Notes: generated by a model from the letters alone, not told the origin. A stretch of 64,000 nucleotides of DNA from JBKEDC01 sp047972995 (GCA_047972995.1 JBKEBD010000028.1:4231-68230), one strand, 5' to 3'; counted from the first letter of the stretch, positions 53,824 through 63,529 are shown. Numbers and translations: made by a program.

Positions 53824-53860
53824 AAGACCTGGGATGCCAAGCGTCCTGGGTTTTCTAGTT
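53824..53860 (+). terminator. Weak terminator between the COX24-type gene and RNase G
   Basis: ACCTGGGA pairs with TCCTGGGT, including wobbles, around a 9-base loop, followed by TTTTCTAGTTTT. Confidence 0.5.
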
Positions 53861-53901
53861 TTAGAGCAAAGCTCTAGTATTACCATTTAAATTATAATGA
53901 T

Positions 53902-55452
53902 ATGAGCAAAGAAATCGTTATTGATGTTGCTCAGTCAGAAGTAATGATTGCGCTGCTCGAAGAGAAGCGCCTTGTTGAACTTTCAAGAGACAAAAGCGAT
54001 GCAAAATTTTCGGTAGGCGATATCTACTTAGGTAAAGTTAAGAAAATTATGCCAAGCTTGAATGCCGCATTTGTAAATGTAGGCTATTCTAAAGATGCGT
54101 TCTTACATTATCAGGATTTAGGACCACAGTTTTCAACCTTAAATGAGTTTAGAAGTGTGTCTGCATCCAAGAAAACACGTATTAATTCCATAGACAAAAT
54201 CAGACCTCATTCTGATATCTTTAAAGATGGAAAAATAACCGATGTGCTCAATGTAGGGCAGGATATTTTAGTTCAGGTTGCAAAAGAACCAATCAATTCT
54301 AAAGGTCCTCGCTTAACATCGGAACTATCAATTGCGGGTCGCAATATGGTGCTTTTACCATTTAGTGAGAAAATAAATATTTCCACTAAAATCAAATCGG
54401 CAGAAGAACGAAAAAGATTAAAGCACCTTATCGAATCAATCAAACCCAAAGGATATGGGGTGATTGTGCGTACAGCATGTGAAGGAAAACGTGTGGCAGA
54501 GCTCGATAAAGAACTCCGCCGATTGGTGCAGAAGTTTGAATCTTTATTTAAAACCATGCCAAAGGCTCAAGCACCTCAAATGGTGATTAGTGAATTGAGT
54601 AGGGCTGCTGCTATGATACGAGATATCTATACTCCAGAATTTAGCAGCATTGTGGTTAACGATGAAGAAACAGCATCAAACATCAGCGACTATATTCGTC
54701 GCATTGACCCAGAAAAGACCAAAGTGGTAAAGCATTACACGGGTGGTCAGCCTATTTTTGATTATTACGGCGTAGATAAGCAGATTAAATCGGCTTTCGG
54801 AAAGACGGTAACATTCAAAAATGGAGCTTATTTGGTCATTGAACACACCGAAGCTTTTCATGTTATCGATGTAAACTCAGGTAACCGTTCGAAAGCGGGT
54901 GTGGATCAAGAAACAAATGCTCTTGAAGTGAACTTGGCTGCTGTTGATGAAGTAGCAAGACAACTTAGACTGAGAGACATGGGCGGAATTATTGTAATCG
55001 ACTTTATCGATATGCATACCGCCGAAAACAAGAAGAAGGTTCTAGATCGAATGCGCGATATGATGAAAGAGGATCGCACCAAACACAATATTTTGCCTTT
55101 GAGCAAATTTTGTTTGATGCAAATTACTCGTCAGCGCGTGCGTATGGAACAACACGTAGAAACAGCAGAGGTTTGCCCCACTTGTAAAGGGGCGGGAAAA
55201 GTAACACCAACTGTTTTACTTGTAGATGAAATTGCAGGAAAATTGGAATATATATTCAATGATCTGCATAAAAAGAAATTAAGAATTGAAGTTCATCCAT
55301 TTGTTGAAGCATACCTTACGAAAGGTATTTTTTCTACTCAACTAAAATGGAGGCTTAAATTCAAGAAGAAAACAGTAATACAATCATCTCCGGCACTCGG
55401 ATTCTTAGATTGCCGATTCTTCGATGAAGATGATAATGAGATTGTATTTTAA
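53902..55452 (+). CDS. rng: Ribonuclease G/E family protein
   Basis: RNase G/E endonucleases cut 5'-monophosphate RNAs and mature 16S rRNA. The 516-residue protein has an S1 domain (VGDIYLGKVKKIMPSLNAAFVNV), the FDYYGVDKQIKSAFG segment, the catalytic metal-binding DVNSG and the conserved GGIIVIDFIDM, and the zinc-link CPTCKGAG. The C-terminal degradosome scaffold of RNase E is missing, so it is the RNase G length. It closes the HU/COX24/RNase G cluster and is followed by its own terminator. Confidence 0.95.
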   Translation: MSKEIVIDVAQSEVMIALLEEKRLVELSRDKSDAKFSVGDIYLGKVKKIMPSLNAAFVNVGYSKDAFLHYQDLGPQFSTLNEFRSVSASKKTRINSIDKIRPHSDIFKDGKITDVLNVGQDILVQVAKEPINSKGPRLTSELSIAGRNMVLLPFSEKINISTKIKSAEERKRLKHLIESIKPKGYGVIVRTACEGKRVAELDKELRRLVQKFESLFKTMPKAQAPQMVISELSRAAAMIRDIYTPEFSSIVVNDEETASNISDYIRRIDPEKTKVVKHYTGGQPIFDYYGVDKQIKSAFGKTVTFKNGAYLVIEHTEAFHVIDVNSGNRSKAGVDQETNALEVNLAAVDEVARQLRLRDMGGIIVIDFIDMHTAENKKKVLDRMRDMMKEDRTKHNILPLSKFCLMQITRQRVRMEQHVETAEVCPTCKGAGKVTPTVLLVDEIAGKLEYIFNDLHKKKLRIEVHPFVEAYLTKGIFSTQLKWRLKFKKKTVIQSSPALGFLDCRFFDEDDNEIVF

Positions 55453-55459
55453 TCATTTA

Positions 55460-55497
55460 TAAATCCCGAAACTTTATAATGTTTCGGGATTTATTAT
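55460..55497 (+). terminator. Terminator of rng
   Basis: AAATCCCGAAAC pairs with GTTTCGGGATTT around an 8-base loop, followed by a T-rich stretch. Confidence 0.9.
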
Positions 55498-55635
55498 TTT
55501 TGTTCGGAATAAAAAAGAAACCTTTTTTGAATAGCCGAAAAGTTTGTTGCTTTTTCGTTGTGCTGGAAAGCGAAAAGACGAATTGAAATCACTAAAGCGG
55601 CTATAAAATCAGGATTATAAATAGATAAATAATCA

Positions 55636-57117
55636 ATGAGTGTTGTAGATGTTGTCGTGTTTTGTGCTTATTTGTTGGGCATCGTTCTTTTCGGACTTTC
55701 GTTTTACAAGAAAAATAAATCGGCAGAAGCTTTCACTTTAGGCAATCAGCGGATCCCTACTTGGGTAGTTTCGTTGTCGATATTTGCCACTTTTGTGAGT
55801 AGTATCAGCTATTTAGGCTTGCCAGGGCAAGCATTTGCTTCTAATTGGAATCCTTTTGTGTTTAGCCTGAGCATTCCCTTGGCTTCTTATGTGGCGGTGC
55901 GTTTCTTCGTTCCGCTTTATCGCGAAGTGAACAGTCCTTCGGCTTACACGTATTTAGAAATGCGATTCGGAGCTTGGGCAAAGAATTATGCATCGGTCAT
56001 GTATCTGCTCACACAGTTAATGCGTGCGGGCACCATTCTATTTCTTCTTTCATTATTGGCAAGCACTATGCTTGACCTGCCTATTACCACAATTATTATA
56101 GTAGCAGGCGTGAGTGTAATGCTCTATTCCATGTTGGGGGGCATTCAAGCCGTGGTATGGACTGATGCCATTCAAGCAATCATTTTAATTCTTGGAGCTT
56201 TTCTCTGTTTATTTATCATTCTAATAGAATTGCCGGGCGGGGTGAGTCAGGTTATTCAGGAAGGGGCGATGGCTCATAAATTTAGCTTGGGAGATATGAA
56301 TTTCGATTTAACAAGCTCCTCGTTTTGGTGCGTGCTGATTTATGGCTTGTTCATCAACCTACAAAATTATGGGATAGACCAAAATTATATTCAGCGATAC
56401 ATGACATCGAGTAGTGAAAAAGAAGCAAAGAAATCGGCTGTGAGCGGGAGCTTGTTGTACATTCCGGTTTCGTTATTGTTTGTTTTCATTGGCACAGCGC
56501 TTTTTGTTTATTATAGACAGTTTCCGCAGCTCCTACCAGAGCGTCTGCCTATCGATCAGGTTTTCCCTTATTTTATTGCTCATCAATTGCCCGTTGGTTT
56601 TAAGGGATTCCTCATGGCATCGATTTTTGCTGCGGGACTGAGCACAGTATCTACTTCTATCAATAGCTCGGCAACTGTCATTCTTACTGATTTTTGTCAT
56701 ATTCCGAAGTTAACCAAGGGAGCCAATAGGCGACAAATGCAGATTTTATATTTGTCGTCGTTGTTGTTTAGCGCCCTGAGTGTTTGCATTGCCTTGGCCA
56801 TGATAAATGTAAAAAGCGCGCTCGACACTTGGTGGCAGTTGGCATCGATATTTAGCGGGGGAATGTTAGGATTATTTTTATTAGGATTTGTGGGAAAACG
56901 AGTAGAAGCAAAGGCTGCCAAAGTGGGGGTGCTTTTCGGTGTTTTTCTAATTGCATGGATGAGTATTTCGCCAATCTATTTTCCACAATGGGGTTTAAAT
57001 GCTTTTATGAGCCCTTTTCATAAAAATATGGACATAGTTTTCGGAACAAGTATTATCTTTATAGTGGGATTTTTGCTAACATTCTTGTGGCAAGATCGAA
57101 AAAAAGAGAAAATATGA
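55636..57117 (+). CDS. Sodium:solute symporter (SSS family)
   Basis: A 493-residue inner-membrane carrier with about 13 transmembrane helices that imports a solute with sodium. Family marks include FCAYLLGIVLFGLSFYKKNKS at the start, the GYNQ-like ISYLGLPGQAFASNW region, AVVWTDAIQAIILILGA and AGLSTVSTSINSSATV. The solute (sugar, sialic acid, proline and others) cannot be told. Its last bases overlap the next gene by 4 (ATGA), and that gene is 1 base from a pullulanase gene, which hints at a sugar-linked role. No obvious promoter was seen. Confidence 0.9.
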   Translation: MSVVDVVVFCAYLLGIVLFGLSFYKKNKSAEAFTLGNQRIPTWVVSLSIFATFVSSISYLGLPGQAFASNWNPFVFSLSIPLASYVAVRFFVPLYREVNSPSAYTYLEMRFGAWAKNYASVMYLLTQLMRAGTILFLLSLLASTMLDLPITTIIIVAGVSVMLYSMLGGIQAVVWTDAIQAIILILGAFLCLFIILIELPGGVSQVIQEGAMAHKFSLGDMNFDLTSSSFWCVLIYGLFINLQNYGIDQNYIQRYMTSSSEKEAKKSAVSGSLLYIPVSLLFVFIGTALFVYYRQFPQLLPERLPIDQVFPYFIAHQLPVGFKGFLMASIFAAGLSTVSTSINSSATVILTDFCHIPKLTKGANRRQMQILYLSSLLFSALSVCIALAMINVKSALDTWWQLASIFSGGMLGLFLLGFVGKRVEAKAAKVGVLFGVFLIAWMSISPIYFPQWGLNAFMSPFHKNMDIVFGTSIIFIVGFLLTFLWQDRKKEKI

Positions 57118-57803
57118 TCGAACGAACAAAAAAGCATTGGAAACACTTTAGAGTGAGACTGAGTAATTATGGAATGCTAGTAGCTATTTGCTTGGTTTTA
57201 TTTTTACTTCCGGCATTAGCATTGCCCTATCAGGCGCATTTGTTTACTACGGGCATTTCGGTGATTATCATTTTGAGTATTGAGGCAACAAGTCAGCATT
57301 TTAATGCGAGTAGGCGCTCGCAAGTGCTGGGTGCTCTTTTGGCTATTTGGATATCTCGATATACAGGGCACTATTTCATAAAGATTATAGCGAACTTCTG
57401 GCTGTTTGTGTTTTTCGCTATGCGAGTGTTTATGTTTATTCGTGATTTGGCAGTTCGGAAAGAAGTAAATGTGCGCGCAATTCTAGAATCAATTAATGGC
57501 TACCTTTTGTTGGGCATTGCCTTGGGGTTTTTGGTGTCGCTGGTGTCGATGATTTCGCCGGCAGCTTTCACCTTTGATTTTAAAGATACGGTTTTAGATT
57601 ATTATAATCCTTATTATTACGCTTTCGTAACGATGACAACCTTGGGTTATGGAGATTGTTTGCCACTTACGAATGCAGGGAAAGCAATATCTGTTTTCAT
57701 TTGTTTAGTGGGACAGTTATATTTGGTGACTGTCGTTTCCATGTTGATTGGACGATTGCTTGCCACGCAAGATATTGGTAAAAATCAGCTTCAAAATAAA
57801 TAA
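57114..57803 (+). CDS. Ion channel protein with potassium-selectivity filter
   Basis: A 229-residue membrane protein. About six helices are visible, and the pore loop before the last one reads VTMTTLGYGDCLP, with the TxGYGD potassium filter. The fourth helix lacks the regular Arg/Lys ladder of a voltage sensor. The start MIERTKKHWKHF is chosen because its ATG overlaps the stop of the symporter gene in an ATGA, a sign of translational coupling; nine codons upstream are open but inside the symporter. Gating and role unknown. Confidence 0.85.
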   Translation: MIERTKKHWKHFRVRLSNYGMLVAICLVLFLLPALALPYQAHLFTTGISVIIILSIEATSQHFNASRRSQVLGALLAIWISRYTGHYFIKIIANFWLFVFFAMRVFMFIRDLAVRKEVNVRAILESINGYLLLGIALGFLVSLVSMISPAAFTFDFKDTVLDYYNPYYYAFVTMTTLGYGDCLPLTNAGKAISVFICLVGQLYLVTVVSMLIGRLLATQDIGKNQLQNK

Positions 57804-57804
57804 T

Positions 57805-59757
57805 ATGATGAATTTTTATGGTGTTGATTTCATGACTTATCCGGTTTATGATAAGCATGATTTAGGAGTGAAGCTCTGTGTAGGAGGTTTTATAGCGAAG
57901 GTATGGGCACCAACGGCTCAGACTATTTGTGTGAATGTGTATGGCGAAAGTTATGGTGGTGAAAAACTAGAAGTTGTTGAGCTTCAAGAGGGAGAATGTG
58001 GTGTTTGGGAAGTGCAGCAGATGGGCGATTATAAAGGGAAATACTACACCGTTCAAGCTAAAATAGATGGCGGATGGATGAATGAAACTCCGGGAGTAGA
58101 TGTACGATGCACTGGTGTGAATGGAAGAAGGGGCTTGTTTTTCGATCCAGACCAAACGAATCCGAGAGGTTGGAGAAACGATAAACCCGTTCCGTGTTTG
58201 AATGCTGTGGACGCTGTGCTTTATGAGTTGCACGTTCGCGATTTTTCCATTGGCGAGAATTCTGGTATGGAGCATAAGGGGCAGTTTTTGGCTTTTGCTG
58301 AGCGAGGAACAAAAAATACCGATGGACTAAGTACTGGTGTGGCTCACCTGCAAGATTTAGGGGTTACTCACGTGCACCTTATGCCTGTGGGCGATTATTG
58401 GACAGTTGATGAGCTAGAACCTCGCCGAAGATATAATTGGGGATATGACCCATTGAATTATAATAATTTGGAAGGTAGTTATGCTACCAACAAAGATAGT
58501 ACTGCTAGAATATTAGAGTTCAAGAAAATGATTATGGCACTTCATAAAGCGGGGATTGGTGTTGTGCTCGACGTGGTTTATAATCATACGGGGCTTACCG
58601 ATCGTTCTTGGTTTAATCAAACGGTGCCAGGCTATTATTATCGCCAATACGATGATGGAAACTTTTCGAATGCTAGTGGTTGTGGCAATGAATTGGCTAC
58701 AGAGCGACCAATGGTTCGAAATTACATTTTAGATTCGCTAAAATATTGGGCAGAAGAGTTTCATATTGATGGCTTCCGTTTCGACTTAATGGGTATCATA
58801 GATATTGAAACCATGCAGCAAATTCAAAGTTCGCTTGATGCTGTTCGTCCCGGAATTTTGCTTTATGGCGAAGGGTGGGCAGCCGATTATAGTCCGTTAG
58901 ATGAGCATCTTCGGGCGGTGAAAAAGAACACGGCTCAGCTAGGAAGAATTGCTTGTTTCAACGATGATTTCCGCGATGCAATTAAGGGAGATAACTTTCA
59001 TGCCAACGAGCGTGGATTTGTTAATGGTAAGGCCTTTGCTGAGGAAAATGTGAAGTTTGGAGCTTCGGCAGCTTGCCATCACCCGCAGGTGGAATACGGC
59101 TATACTAGTGGTTTGCGTTATGCTTGGGCAGAACAGCCTTATCAGGTGGTGAACTATGCTTCTTGTCATGATAATTTCACCTTGTATGATAAACTGAAAT
59201 TTTCTCGACAAGATGCCAGCGAAGATACTATTAAACGGATGCATAAGTTAGCGCTTTCCTTAGTACTTTGTTCGCAAGGTATGCCTTTCTTGCATGGAGG
59301 AAGTGAATTCTGCAGAACTAAAAAGGGGGAGCATAATTCGTATAATTTGGGCGACTATATTAACGCGTTCGATTGGGATAGAAAAACGAAATATCAAGAT
59401 GTGTTTGAATATGTAAGCAAACTAATTGCACTTCGTCAGGCTATGCCATGTTTGCGAATGAGTAATGCCGATGAAATCCGCAAGTACTTACAATTTCCGG
59501 GGAACTATCACAAGCAGACGATGAATTTTAGTGTGGTAGATTTTCCTAATGAAGTGTGGGCGAGGGTACATTTTATATTCAATGCGAGAGAAAAAGCGTT
59601 TGTACACCACTTACCCACTGAAGAATCGTGGACTATCATTGCTGAGGGCGATGAAATAGACATCAATGGTTTGAATTGCGTGGAGGGTAACTACATTGTA
59701 GTGCCTCCAATATCGATGATGGCTTTAGTAGTTTGCCGTAATTCAGAAGAAGGGTAG
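57805..59757 (+). CDS. pulA: Type I pullulanase (GH13)
   Basis: Type I pullulanases cut alpha-1,6 branches of pullulan, starch or glycogen. The 650-residue protein has an N-terminal CBM48-like domain (VKLCVGGFIAKVWAPTAQT), then the GH13 barrel with the type I motif YNWGYDPLNYN, region I (DVVYNHTG), region II with the nucleophile (GFRFDLMG), region III (LLYGEGW) and region IV (NYASCHDN). No signal peptide is seen, so it probably acts on cytoplasmic glycogen. Two ATGs (57805, 57808) are possible; the first lies 1 base after the channel gene stop. It ends the symporter/channel/pullulanase unit. The distant upstream in-frame ATG is inside the channel gene and was rejected. Confidence 0.93.
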   Translation: MMNFYGVDFMTYPVYDKHDLGVKLCVGGFIAKVWAPTAQTICVNVYGESYGGEKLEVVELQEGECGVWEVQQMGDYKGKYYTVQAKIDGGWMNETPGVDVRCTGVNGRRGLFFDPDQTNPRGWRNDKPVPCLNAVDAVLYELHVRDFSIGENSGMEHKGQFLAFAERGTKNTDGLSTGVAHLQDLGVTHVHLMPVGDYWTVDELEPRRRYNWGYDPLNYNNLEGSYATNKDSTARILEFKKMIMALHKAGIGVVLDVVYNHTGLTDRSWFNQTVPGYYYRQYDDGNFSNASGCGNELATERPMVRNYILDSLKYWAEEFHIDGFRFDLMGIIDIETMQQIQSSLDAVRPGILLYGEGWAADYSPLDEHLRAVKKNTAQLGRIACFNDDFRDAIKGDNFHANERGFVNGKAFAEENVKFGASAACHHPQVEYGYTSGLRYAWAEQPYQVVNYASCHDNFTLYDKLKFSRQDASEDTIKRMHKLALSLVLCSQGMPFLHGGSEFCRTKKGEHNSYNLGDYINAFDWDRKTKYQDVFEYVSKLIALRQAMPCLRMSNADEIRKYLQFPGNYHKQTMNFSVVDFPNEVWARVHFIFNAREKAFVHHLPTEESWTIIAEGDEIDINGLNCVEGNYIVVPPISMMALVVCRNSEEG

Positions 59758-59792
59758 TGTAATAATATTTTATCGAAAGCAGTAGTTTTTGT

Positions 59793-60218
59793 TTAGCTTG
59801 TAATTTGTGCGCGAATAATTCGCGTGTGTTCGTCGATGGCTTCAATTTCCACATTTACCAATCTGCTAGGAAGAATCTCTTCCACACGTTCTGGCCATTC
59901 CATAAAACAAAAATTTCCACTGTCCATATATTCTTCAAAACCAATATCGAGAGCTTCGGAAATATCGTTTAAACGATAAAAATCGAAGTGCAACAAATTG
60001 CCATATTGCATGGTCTGATATTCATTTACCAAGGCAAAAGTAGGACTTGTAATATTATCGTTTGTGCCCATGTGTTGGCATAGTGCTTTAATGAACGTAG
60101 TTTTTCCGGCGCCCATGCTTCCGTGAAATGCAAAATGGCGTTCATCTCTAAAGTTAGCTAGAAATTTGCTTACCACTTCGGGAAGGTCGTCAATTGATTT
60201 TATGGTGAATTCGAACAT
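59793..60218 (-). CDS. tsaE: tRNA threonylcarbamoyladenosine biosynthesis protein TsaE
   Basis: TsaE is the ATPase partner of TsaB/TsaD in making t6A on tRNAs read by ANN codons. The 141-residue protein has Walker A GSMGAGKTTF, SPTFALVNEY, the HFDFYRL motif and the late FMEWPERVEEILP. Length is normal. A near-consensus -7 element (TATCATTG) lies about 25 bases upstream on the minus strand. Confidence 0.95.
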   Translation of the reverse strand: MFEFTIKSIDDLPEVVSKFLANFRDERHFAFHGSMGAGKTTFIKALCQHMGTNDNITSPTFALVNEYQTMQYGNLLHFDFYRLNDISEALDIGFEEYMDSGNFCFMEWPERVEEILPSRLVNVEIEAIDEHTRIIRAQITS

Positions 60219-60601
60219 AATTTAAATTTGTTATTTGCTGCAATGATACCAATTTTTCGGTCAAGTACAGCTTTTGTATCGGAGAATTGTTTTTTTTTAG
60301 TTGAGTTTCAAATAAGATTTTCTTGTCGATGAATATGCAGTTTAAAAGTTGTATTTCTTTGACAATGTGTGTGAACAAAGGCTTCATATAATGGTTTATT
60401 CCTTTATTGCACCCAATTTGAAAAATGTAAACAAACAAAATCTAAGGAAAAAGCCATTGAAATTTAATTTTGTTAGAAATTCATTTTGTAGAATAAATGT
60501 TTGTAGTAATTTAGCATTTCGAATAAAGATGGGGTCCTTATTGATAAACCATTTCGAAGAGGTACTTCCAAAAGTAGTAAAAACATTATTAGAATAACAT
60601 T
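60219..60601. other. Intergenic stretch between tsaE and gcvH
   Basis: No gene is called. A frame of 82 codons on the plus strand (60349-60597) has no family signal. No glycine riboswitch was recognised before gcvH. Confidence 0.45.
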
Positions 60602-60982
60602 ATGAGTTTTCCAGAAAATTTGAAGTACACTAAAGACCACGAGTGGGTGAAAGTTGAAGGTGATGTAGCAACAATTGGTATTACAGATTTCGCTCAAGGC
60701 GAGTTAGGTGATATCGTTTTTGTGGAAGTTGAAACAGAAGGTGAACCCCTTGATATTCACGAAACATTTGGAACTGTGGAAGCTGTGAAAACAGTGTCTG
60801 ATTTATTTATGCCAGTATCTGGTGAAGTAGTAGAATTTAATGCTGCTTTGGAAGATGAACCCGAGTTGATTAACAAAGATGCTTATGGTGATGGCTGGAT
60901 TATTAAAGTGAAATTGACTGACACAGCAGAACTTGATGCTTTGCTAGATGCAGCAGCTTATCAAACTATGCTAGAAGCATAA
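60602..60982 (+). CDS. gcvH: Glycine cleavage system H protein
   Basis: The H protein carries the aminomethyl group between the P, T and L proteins on a lipoyl arm. The 126-residue protein has the lipoylation site Lys63 in FGTVEAVKTVSDLFMP and the YTKDHEWVKVEGD opening. No other gcv genes are in the window. A terminator hairpin follows 22 bases after the stop, so it is separated from the ApbE gene. Confidence 0.97.
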   Translation: MSFPENLKYTKDHEWVKVEGDVATIGITDFAQGELGDIVFVEVETEGEPLDIHETFGTVEAVKTVSDLFMPVSGEVVEFNAALEDEPELINKDAYGDGWIIKVKLTDTAELDALLDAAAYQTMLEA

Positions 60983-61003
60983 TTTTAGAAGTAGATAACA
61001 ACT

Positions 61004-61042
61004 GAAAGCATAGAATTTTTTTCTATGCTTTCTGATTTTTTA
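61004..61042 (+). terminator. Terminator of gcvH
   Basis: GAAAGCATAGAA pairs perfectly with TTCTATGCTTTC around a short T loop, followed by TGATTTTTTAATTCTTT. Confidence 0.85.
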
Positions 61043-61052
61043 ATTCTTTAGA

Positions 61053-62057
61053 ATGACTATGAAGAAAATCTTCACGCTTATTTTAGTGTCGATTGCCTTT
61101 GTCCTCAGTTCATGTGGGGATAGAGGCTACGTTAAATCGACATTCACCATTTTTGGTACAATCAGTAATATAACCTATGAAAGTCCCGGGAAAGAGGATC
61201 TTCAGGCGGGCATTGATTCGGTTTTGAATCGAGTGAACAACTCGTTGTCGCCGTTTTTGCCCAATTCAATTGTTTCAAAAATTAACCGAAACGATCGCGT
61301 AAAGCTTAATGATTACTTTGTAGAGGTTTATTTGGAAGCAAAACGTTTCTCGGTTTTAACAAACGGAGCTTACGATGTTACTGTTGGTCCATTGGTAAAT
61401 GAGTGGGGATTTGGTTTTGAGCCCGGAAGCGAGAAGCATTATAAAGAACGTATTAATTCTTTGATGCAGTATGTGGGCTTTGAGAAAGTGGCACTCATGA
61501 AGGATTCTATTGTGAAAAGAGATCCGCGTGTGAAGCTTGACTTTAGCTCGCTGGCAAAAGGCTATGGTGTAGATAAAGTGGGTGAGTATCTGGCGTCTCA
61601 AGGTTGTGCTAACTACTTGGTTGATATTGGTGGTGAAGTGCGTGTGAAAGGAAAAAATCCTCAAGGGAAAAACTGGCAAGTGGGCGTGGCTAAGCCTATT
61701 GAGCAGAACTTAGATGATCATGCTGTTCAAGAAATCTTGCGGGTAACGAACCTTGCCTTGGCTACATCGGGGAATTACCGTAATTTCTACCTTCAAGATG
61801 GAAAACGCTATGCACACACTATCGATCCTCGCTCTGGATACCCTGTGCAAAGCCGATTGTTGAGTGCTACAATTTTGGCAAAAACCTGCATGGAAGCCGA
61901 TGCTGCAGCGACAGCTTGCATGGTGATGGGCTTGGAAAAAGCGATAGACTTCATTGAAGTGCTTGATGGGGTAGAAGGCTATTTTATTTATAATTCTGAT
62001 GAAGCAGAATATGCAGTTTATTACACCGAAGGATTTAGAAAATATTTGAAAGACTAA
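61053..62057 (+). CDS. apbE: FAD:protein FMN transferase (ApbE), lipoprotein
   Basis: ApbE links FMN to threonine in proteins such as the NqrB/NqrC and RnfG subunits on the outer face of the inner membrane. The 334-residue protein has a lipobox (FVLSSCGDR), the YDVTVGPLVN region, KLDFSSLAKGYGVD, YLVDIGGEV, HTIDPRSGYP and the metal-site MEADAAATACMVMG. Two starts are possible (61053, or 61059 giving MKKIF); both keep the signal. It follows the gcvH terminator closely, with its promoter not obvious. A bidirectional terminator ends it. Confidence 0.95.
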   Translation: MTMKKIFTLILVSIAFVLSSCGDRGYVKSTFTIFGTISNITYESPGKEDLQAGIDSVLNRVNNSLSPFLPNSIVSKINRNDRVKLNDYFVEVYLEAKRFSVLTNGAYDVTVGPLVNEWGFGFEPGSEKHYKERINSLMQYVGFEKVALMKDSIVKRDPRVKLDFSSLAKGYGVDKVGEYLASQGCANYLVDIGGEVRVKGKNPQGKNWQVGVAKPIEQNLDDHAVQEILRVTNLALATSGNYRNFYLQDGKRYAHTIDPRSGYPVQSRLLSATILAKTCMEADAAATACMVMGLEKAIDFIEVLDGVEGYFIYNSDEAEYAVYYTEGFRKYLKD

Positions 62058-62071
62058 GACTTTCTTGTTGA

Positions 62072-62119
62072 AAAAGCAAATGCCCCAGTTCCTATACGGA
62101 GCTGGGGCGTTTGCTTTTC
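62072..62119. terminator. Bidirectional terminator between apbE and the EamA gene
   Basis: AAAAGCAAATGCCCCAG pairs with CTGGGGCGTTTGCTTTT, with one mismatch, around a 13-base loop. Confidence 0.9.
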
Positions 62120-62165
62120 TTGTTATTGCTACTTGATGGAGTTGCAGTTCTTTCCGTTGTTTCAG

Positions 62166-63110
62166 TTAAATTCCTAATTTAGGTTTTGTGTTGTTCACTT
62201 TGCTGTGCTTCAACCAATGATTAATATGTCGGTTGATAGATTCGCTAGAAATGATGAGCATAACAGCCAAAAGAATCAGACTGATTCCCCAAGCTAGGGC
62301 AGGAGTGAAGGCTTCATTAAAAATGCTCACCCCAATGATAATAGCCGTTACAGGTTCGAGCGCACCCATAATAGCCGTTGGGGTAGAACCTATTTCTTTA
62401 ACGGCAATCACCATCAACACGAGCGATATAACAGTTGGGAATACAGCAAGCATTAATGCCCAGCCCCAAGAACTCCAAGTGCTGAGTAGCTGAATGTGCT
62501 CGTTAGGATTAGATACTGAATGAATGAGAATGGTAAGGCAGCCAAATAGCATAACATAAAAAGTTAGCTTGATAGGCGACAGATTTATTCCAGATTTATT
62601 TACCACTACAATATATATAGCATACGATAATGCCGAAACGAGCACCAAGAAAACACCAACAGAACTCATTGTTTGGCTTCCGTTAGGTTGATAAAGCAAA
62701 CCGATGCCACTTAAAGCAAGCAAAGTTGATATAATAATCACGGGCGTAAGCTTCTCTTTGAAGAAAGTAGTCATGATACCACTTACCATTACAGGGTAGA
62801 TGAAAAGGATGGTAGAGGCTATTCCTGCATCGATGTGCTGAAAGCTTATGAAAAGTGATAATGAAGAAATGGCAAAAATTGCGCCCAAGATAGAGCTTAC
62901 CATCAATTCTTTTTTGCTTAGTCGGAATGATGTTTTCTTTGCAAGCATGATGATTGCTAATATAACTACCGAAAGACCGTATCGATAAAACAGTACGGAA
63001 TCGGGATTTATGCCCTCGGCATATAAATTTAAAGCACCAAGCGGATTTGTGCCATAGGTTATCGCAGCAATAATGCTGCACCAAACCCCTTTAAATTTTA
63101 GCGTTTTCAT
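62166..63110 (-). CDS. EamA-family transporter (DMT superfamily)
   Basis: A 314-residue inner-membrane protein with ten transmembrane helices made of two EamA repeats (about residues 8-138 and 150-295), an exporter-like fold. Family marks are AITYGTNPLGALNLY, the end of the first repeat LLALSGIGLLY, and GALEPVTAIIIGV in the second. The C-terminal tail is short and basic. Substrate cannot be told from sequence; amino acids or nucleotide sugars are typical of the superfamily. Confidence 0.9.
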   Translation of the reverse strand: MKTLKFKGVWCSIIAAITYGTNPLGALNLYAEGINPDSVLFYRYGLSVVILAIIMLAKKTSFRLSKKELMVSSILGAIFAISSLSLFISFQHIDAGIASTILFIYPVMVSGIMTTFFKEKLTPVIIISTLLALSGIGLLYQPNGSQTMSSVGVFLVLVSALSYAIYIVVVNKSGINLSPIKLTFYVMLFGCLTILIHSVSNPNEHIQLLSTWSSWGWALMLAVFPTVISLVLMVIAVKEIGSTPTAIMGALEPVTAIIIGVSIFNEAFTPALAWGISLILLAVMLIISSESINRHINHWLKHSKVNNTKPKLGI

Positions 63111-63529
63111 GGTTTAATAAAAAGACCTAAAAATGAAATCATCGTTATGCAATTTGCGATGGCGATACTGTAGTGTTATACTATATAGGTATGCCGTCAA
63201 AATTTAAGTGCGGCGAAAATAGATAAATAAATCAAACAGCGGCACAATGAAAAGTTAAAATTCAGTCTCGATGTGGCATTCTTTTTGCAGAAGTAAAAGT
63301 GGGCCTATACTTTTACTATATATAACGTTTCATAAGCCACATATGATGAGCTGGATTTACTAGTGTTAACCTATGGAAGCACAATAAACGCGTCTGTTTA
63401 TATTATAAAATCATATGCTTTTTATCAGATGTGATGTTTTTCATTTTGGTTGTTTGTGGTTTTTAGTCTGAAAGTATTGGTTCAACATTGGCGAAGAGGG
63501 TTTTTTGCTAGAAAAGCAGGTTTTCGTTT
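63111..63529. other. Gene-poor stretch with one short hairpin
   Basis: A perfect 9-bp inverted repeat AGTAAAAGT/ACTTTTACT with an 8-base loop lies at 63292-63317. Nothing else was recognised. Confidence 0.4.

Noticed and set aside
57748..57804. Longer pullulanase start inside the channel gene
   Set aside because: The added codons overlap the channel C-terminus and are unlike the family; ATG 57805 follows the channel stop.
60349..60597. 82-residue gene before gcvH
   Set aside because: No family signal, start context or promoter, and its composition looks like translated AT-rich leader DNA.
60219..60601. Glycine riboswitch before gcvH
   Set aside because: The conserved riboswitch core was not recognised in the sequence.
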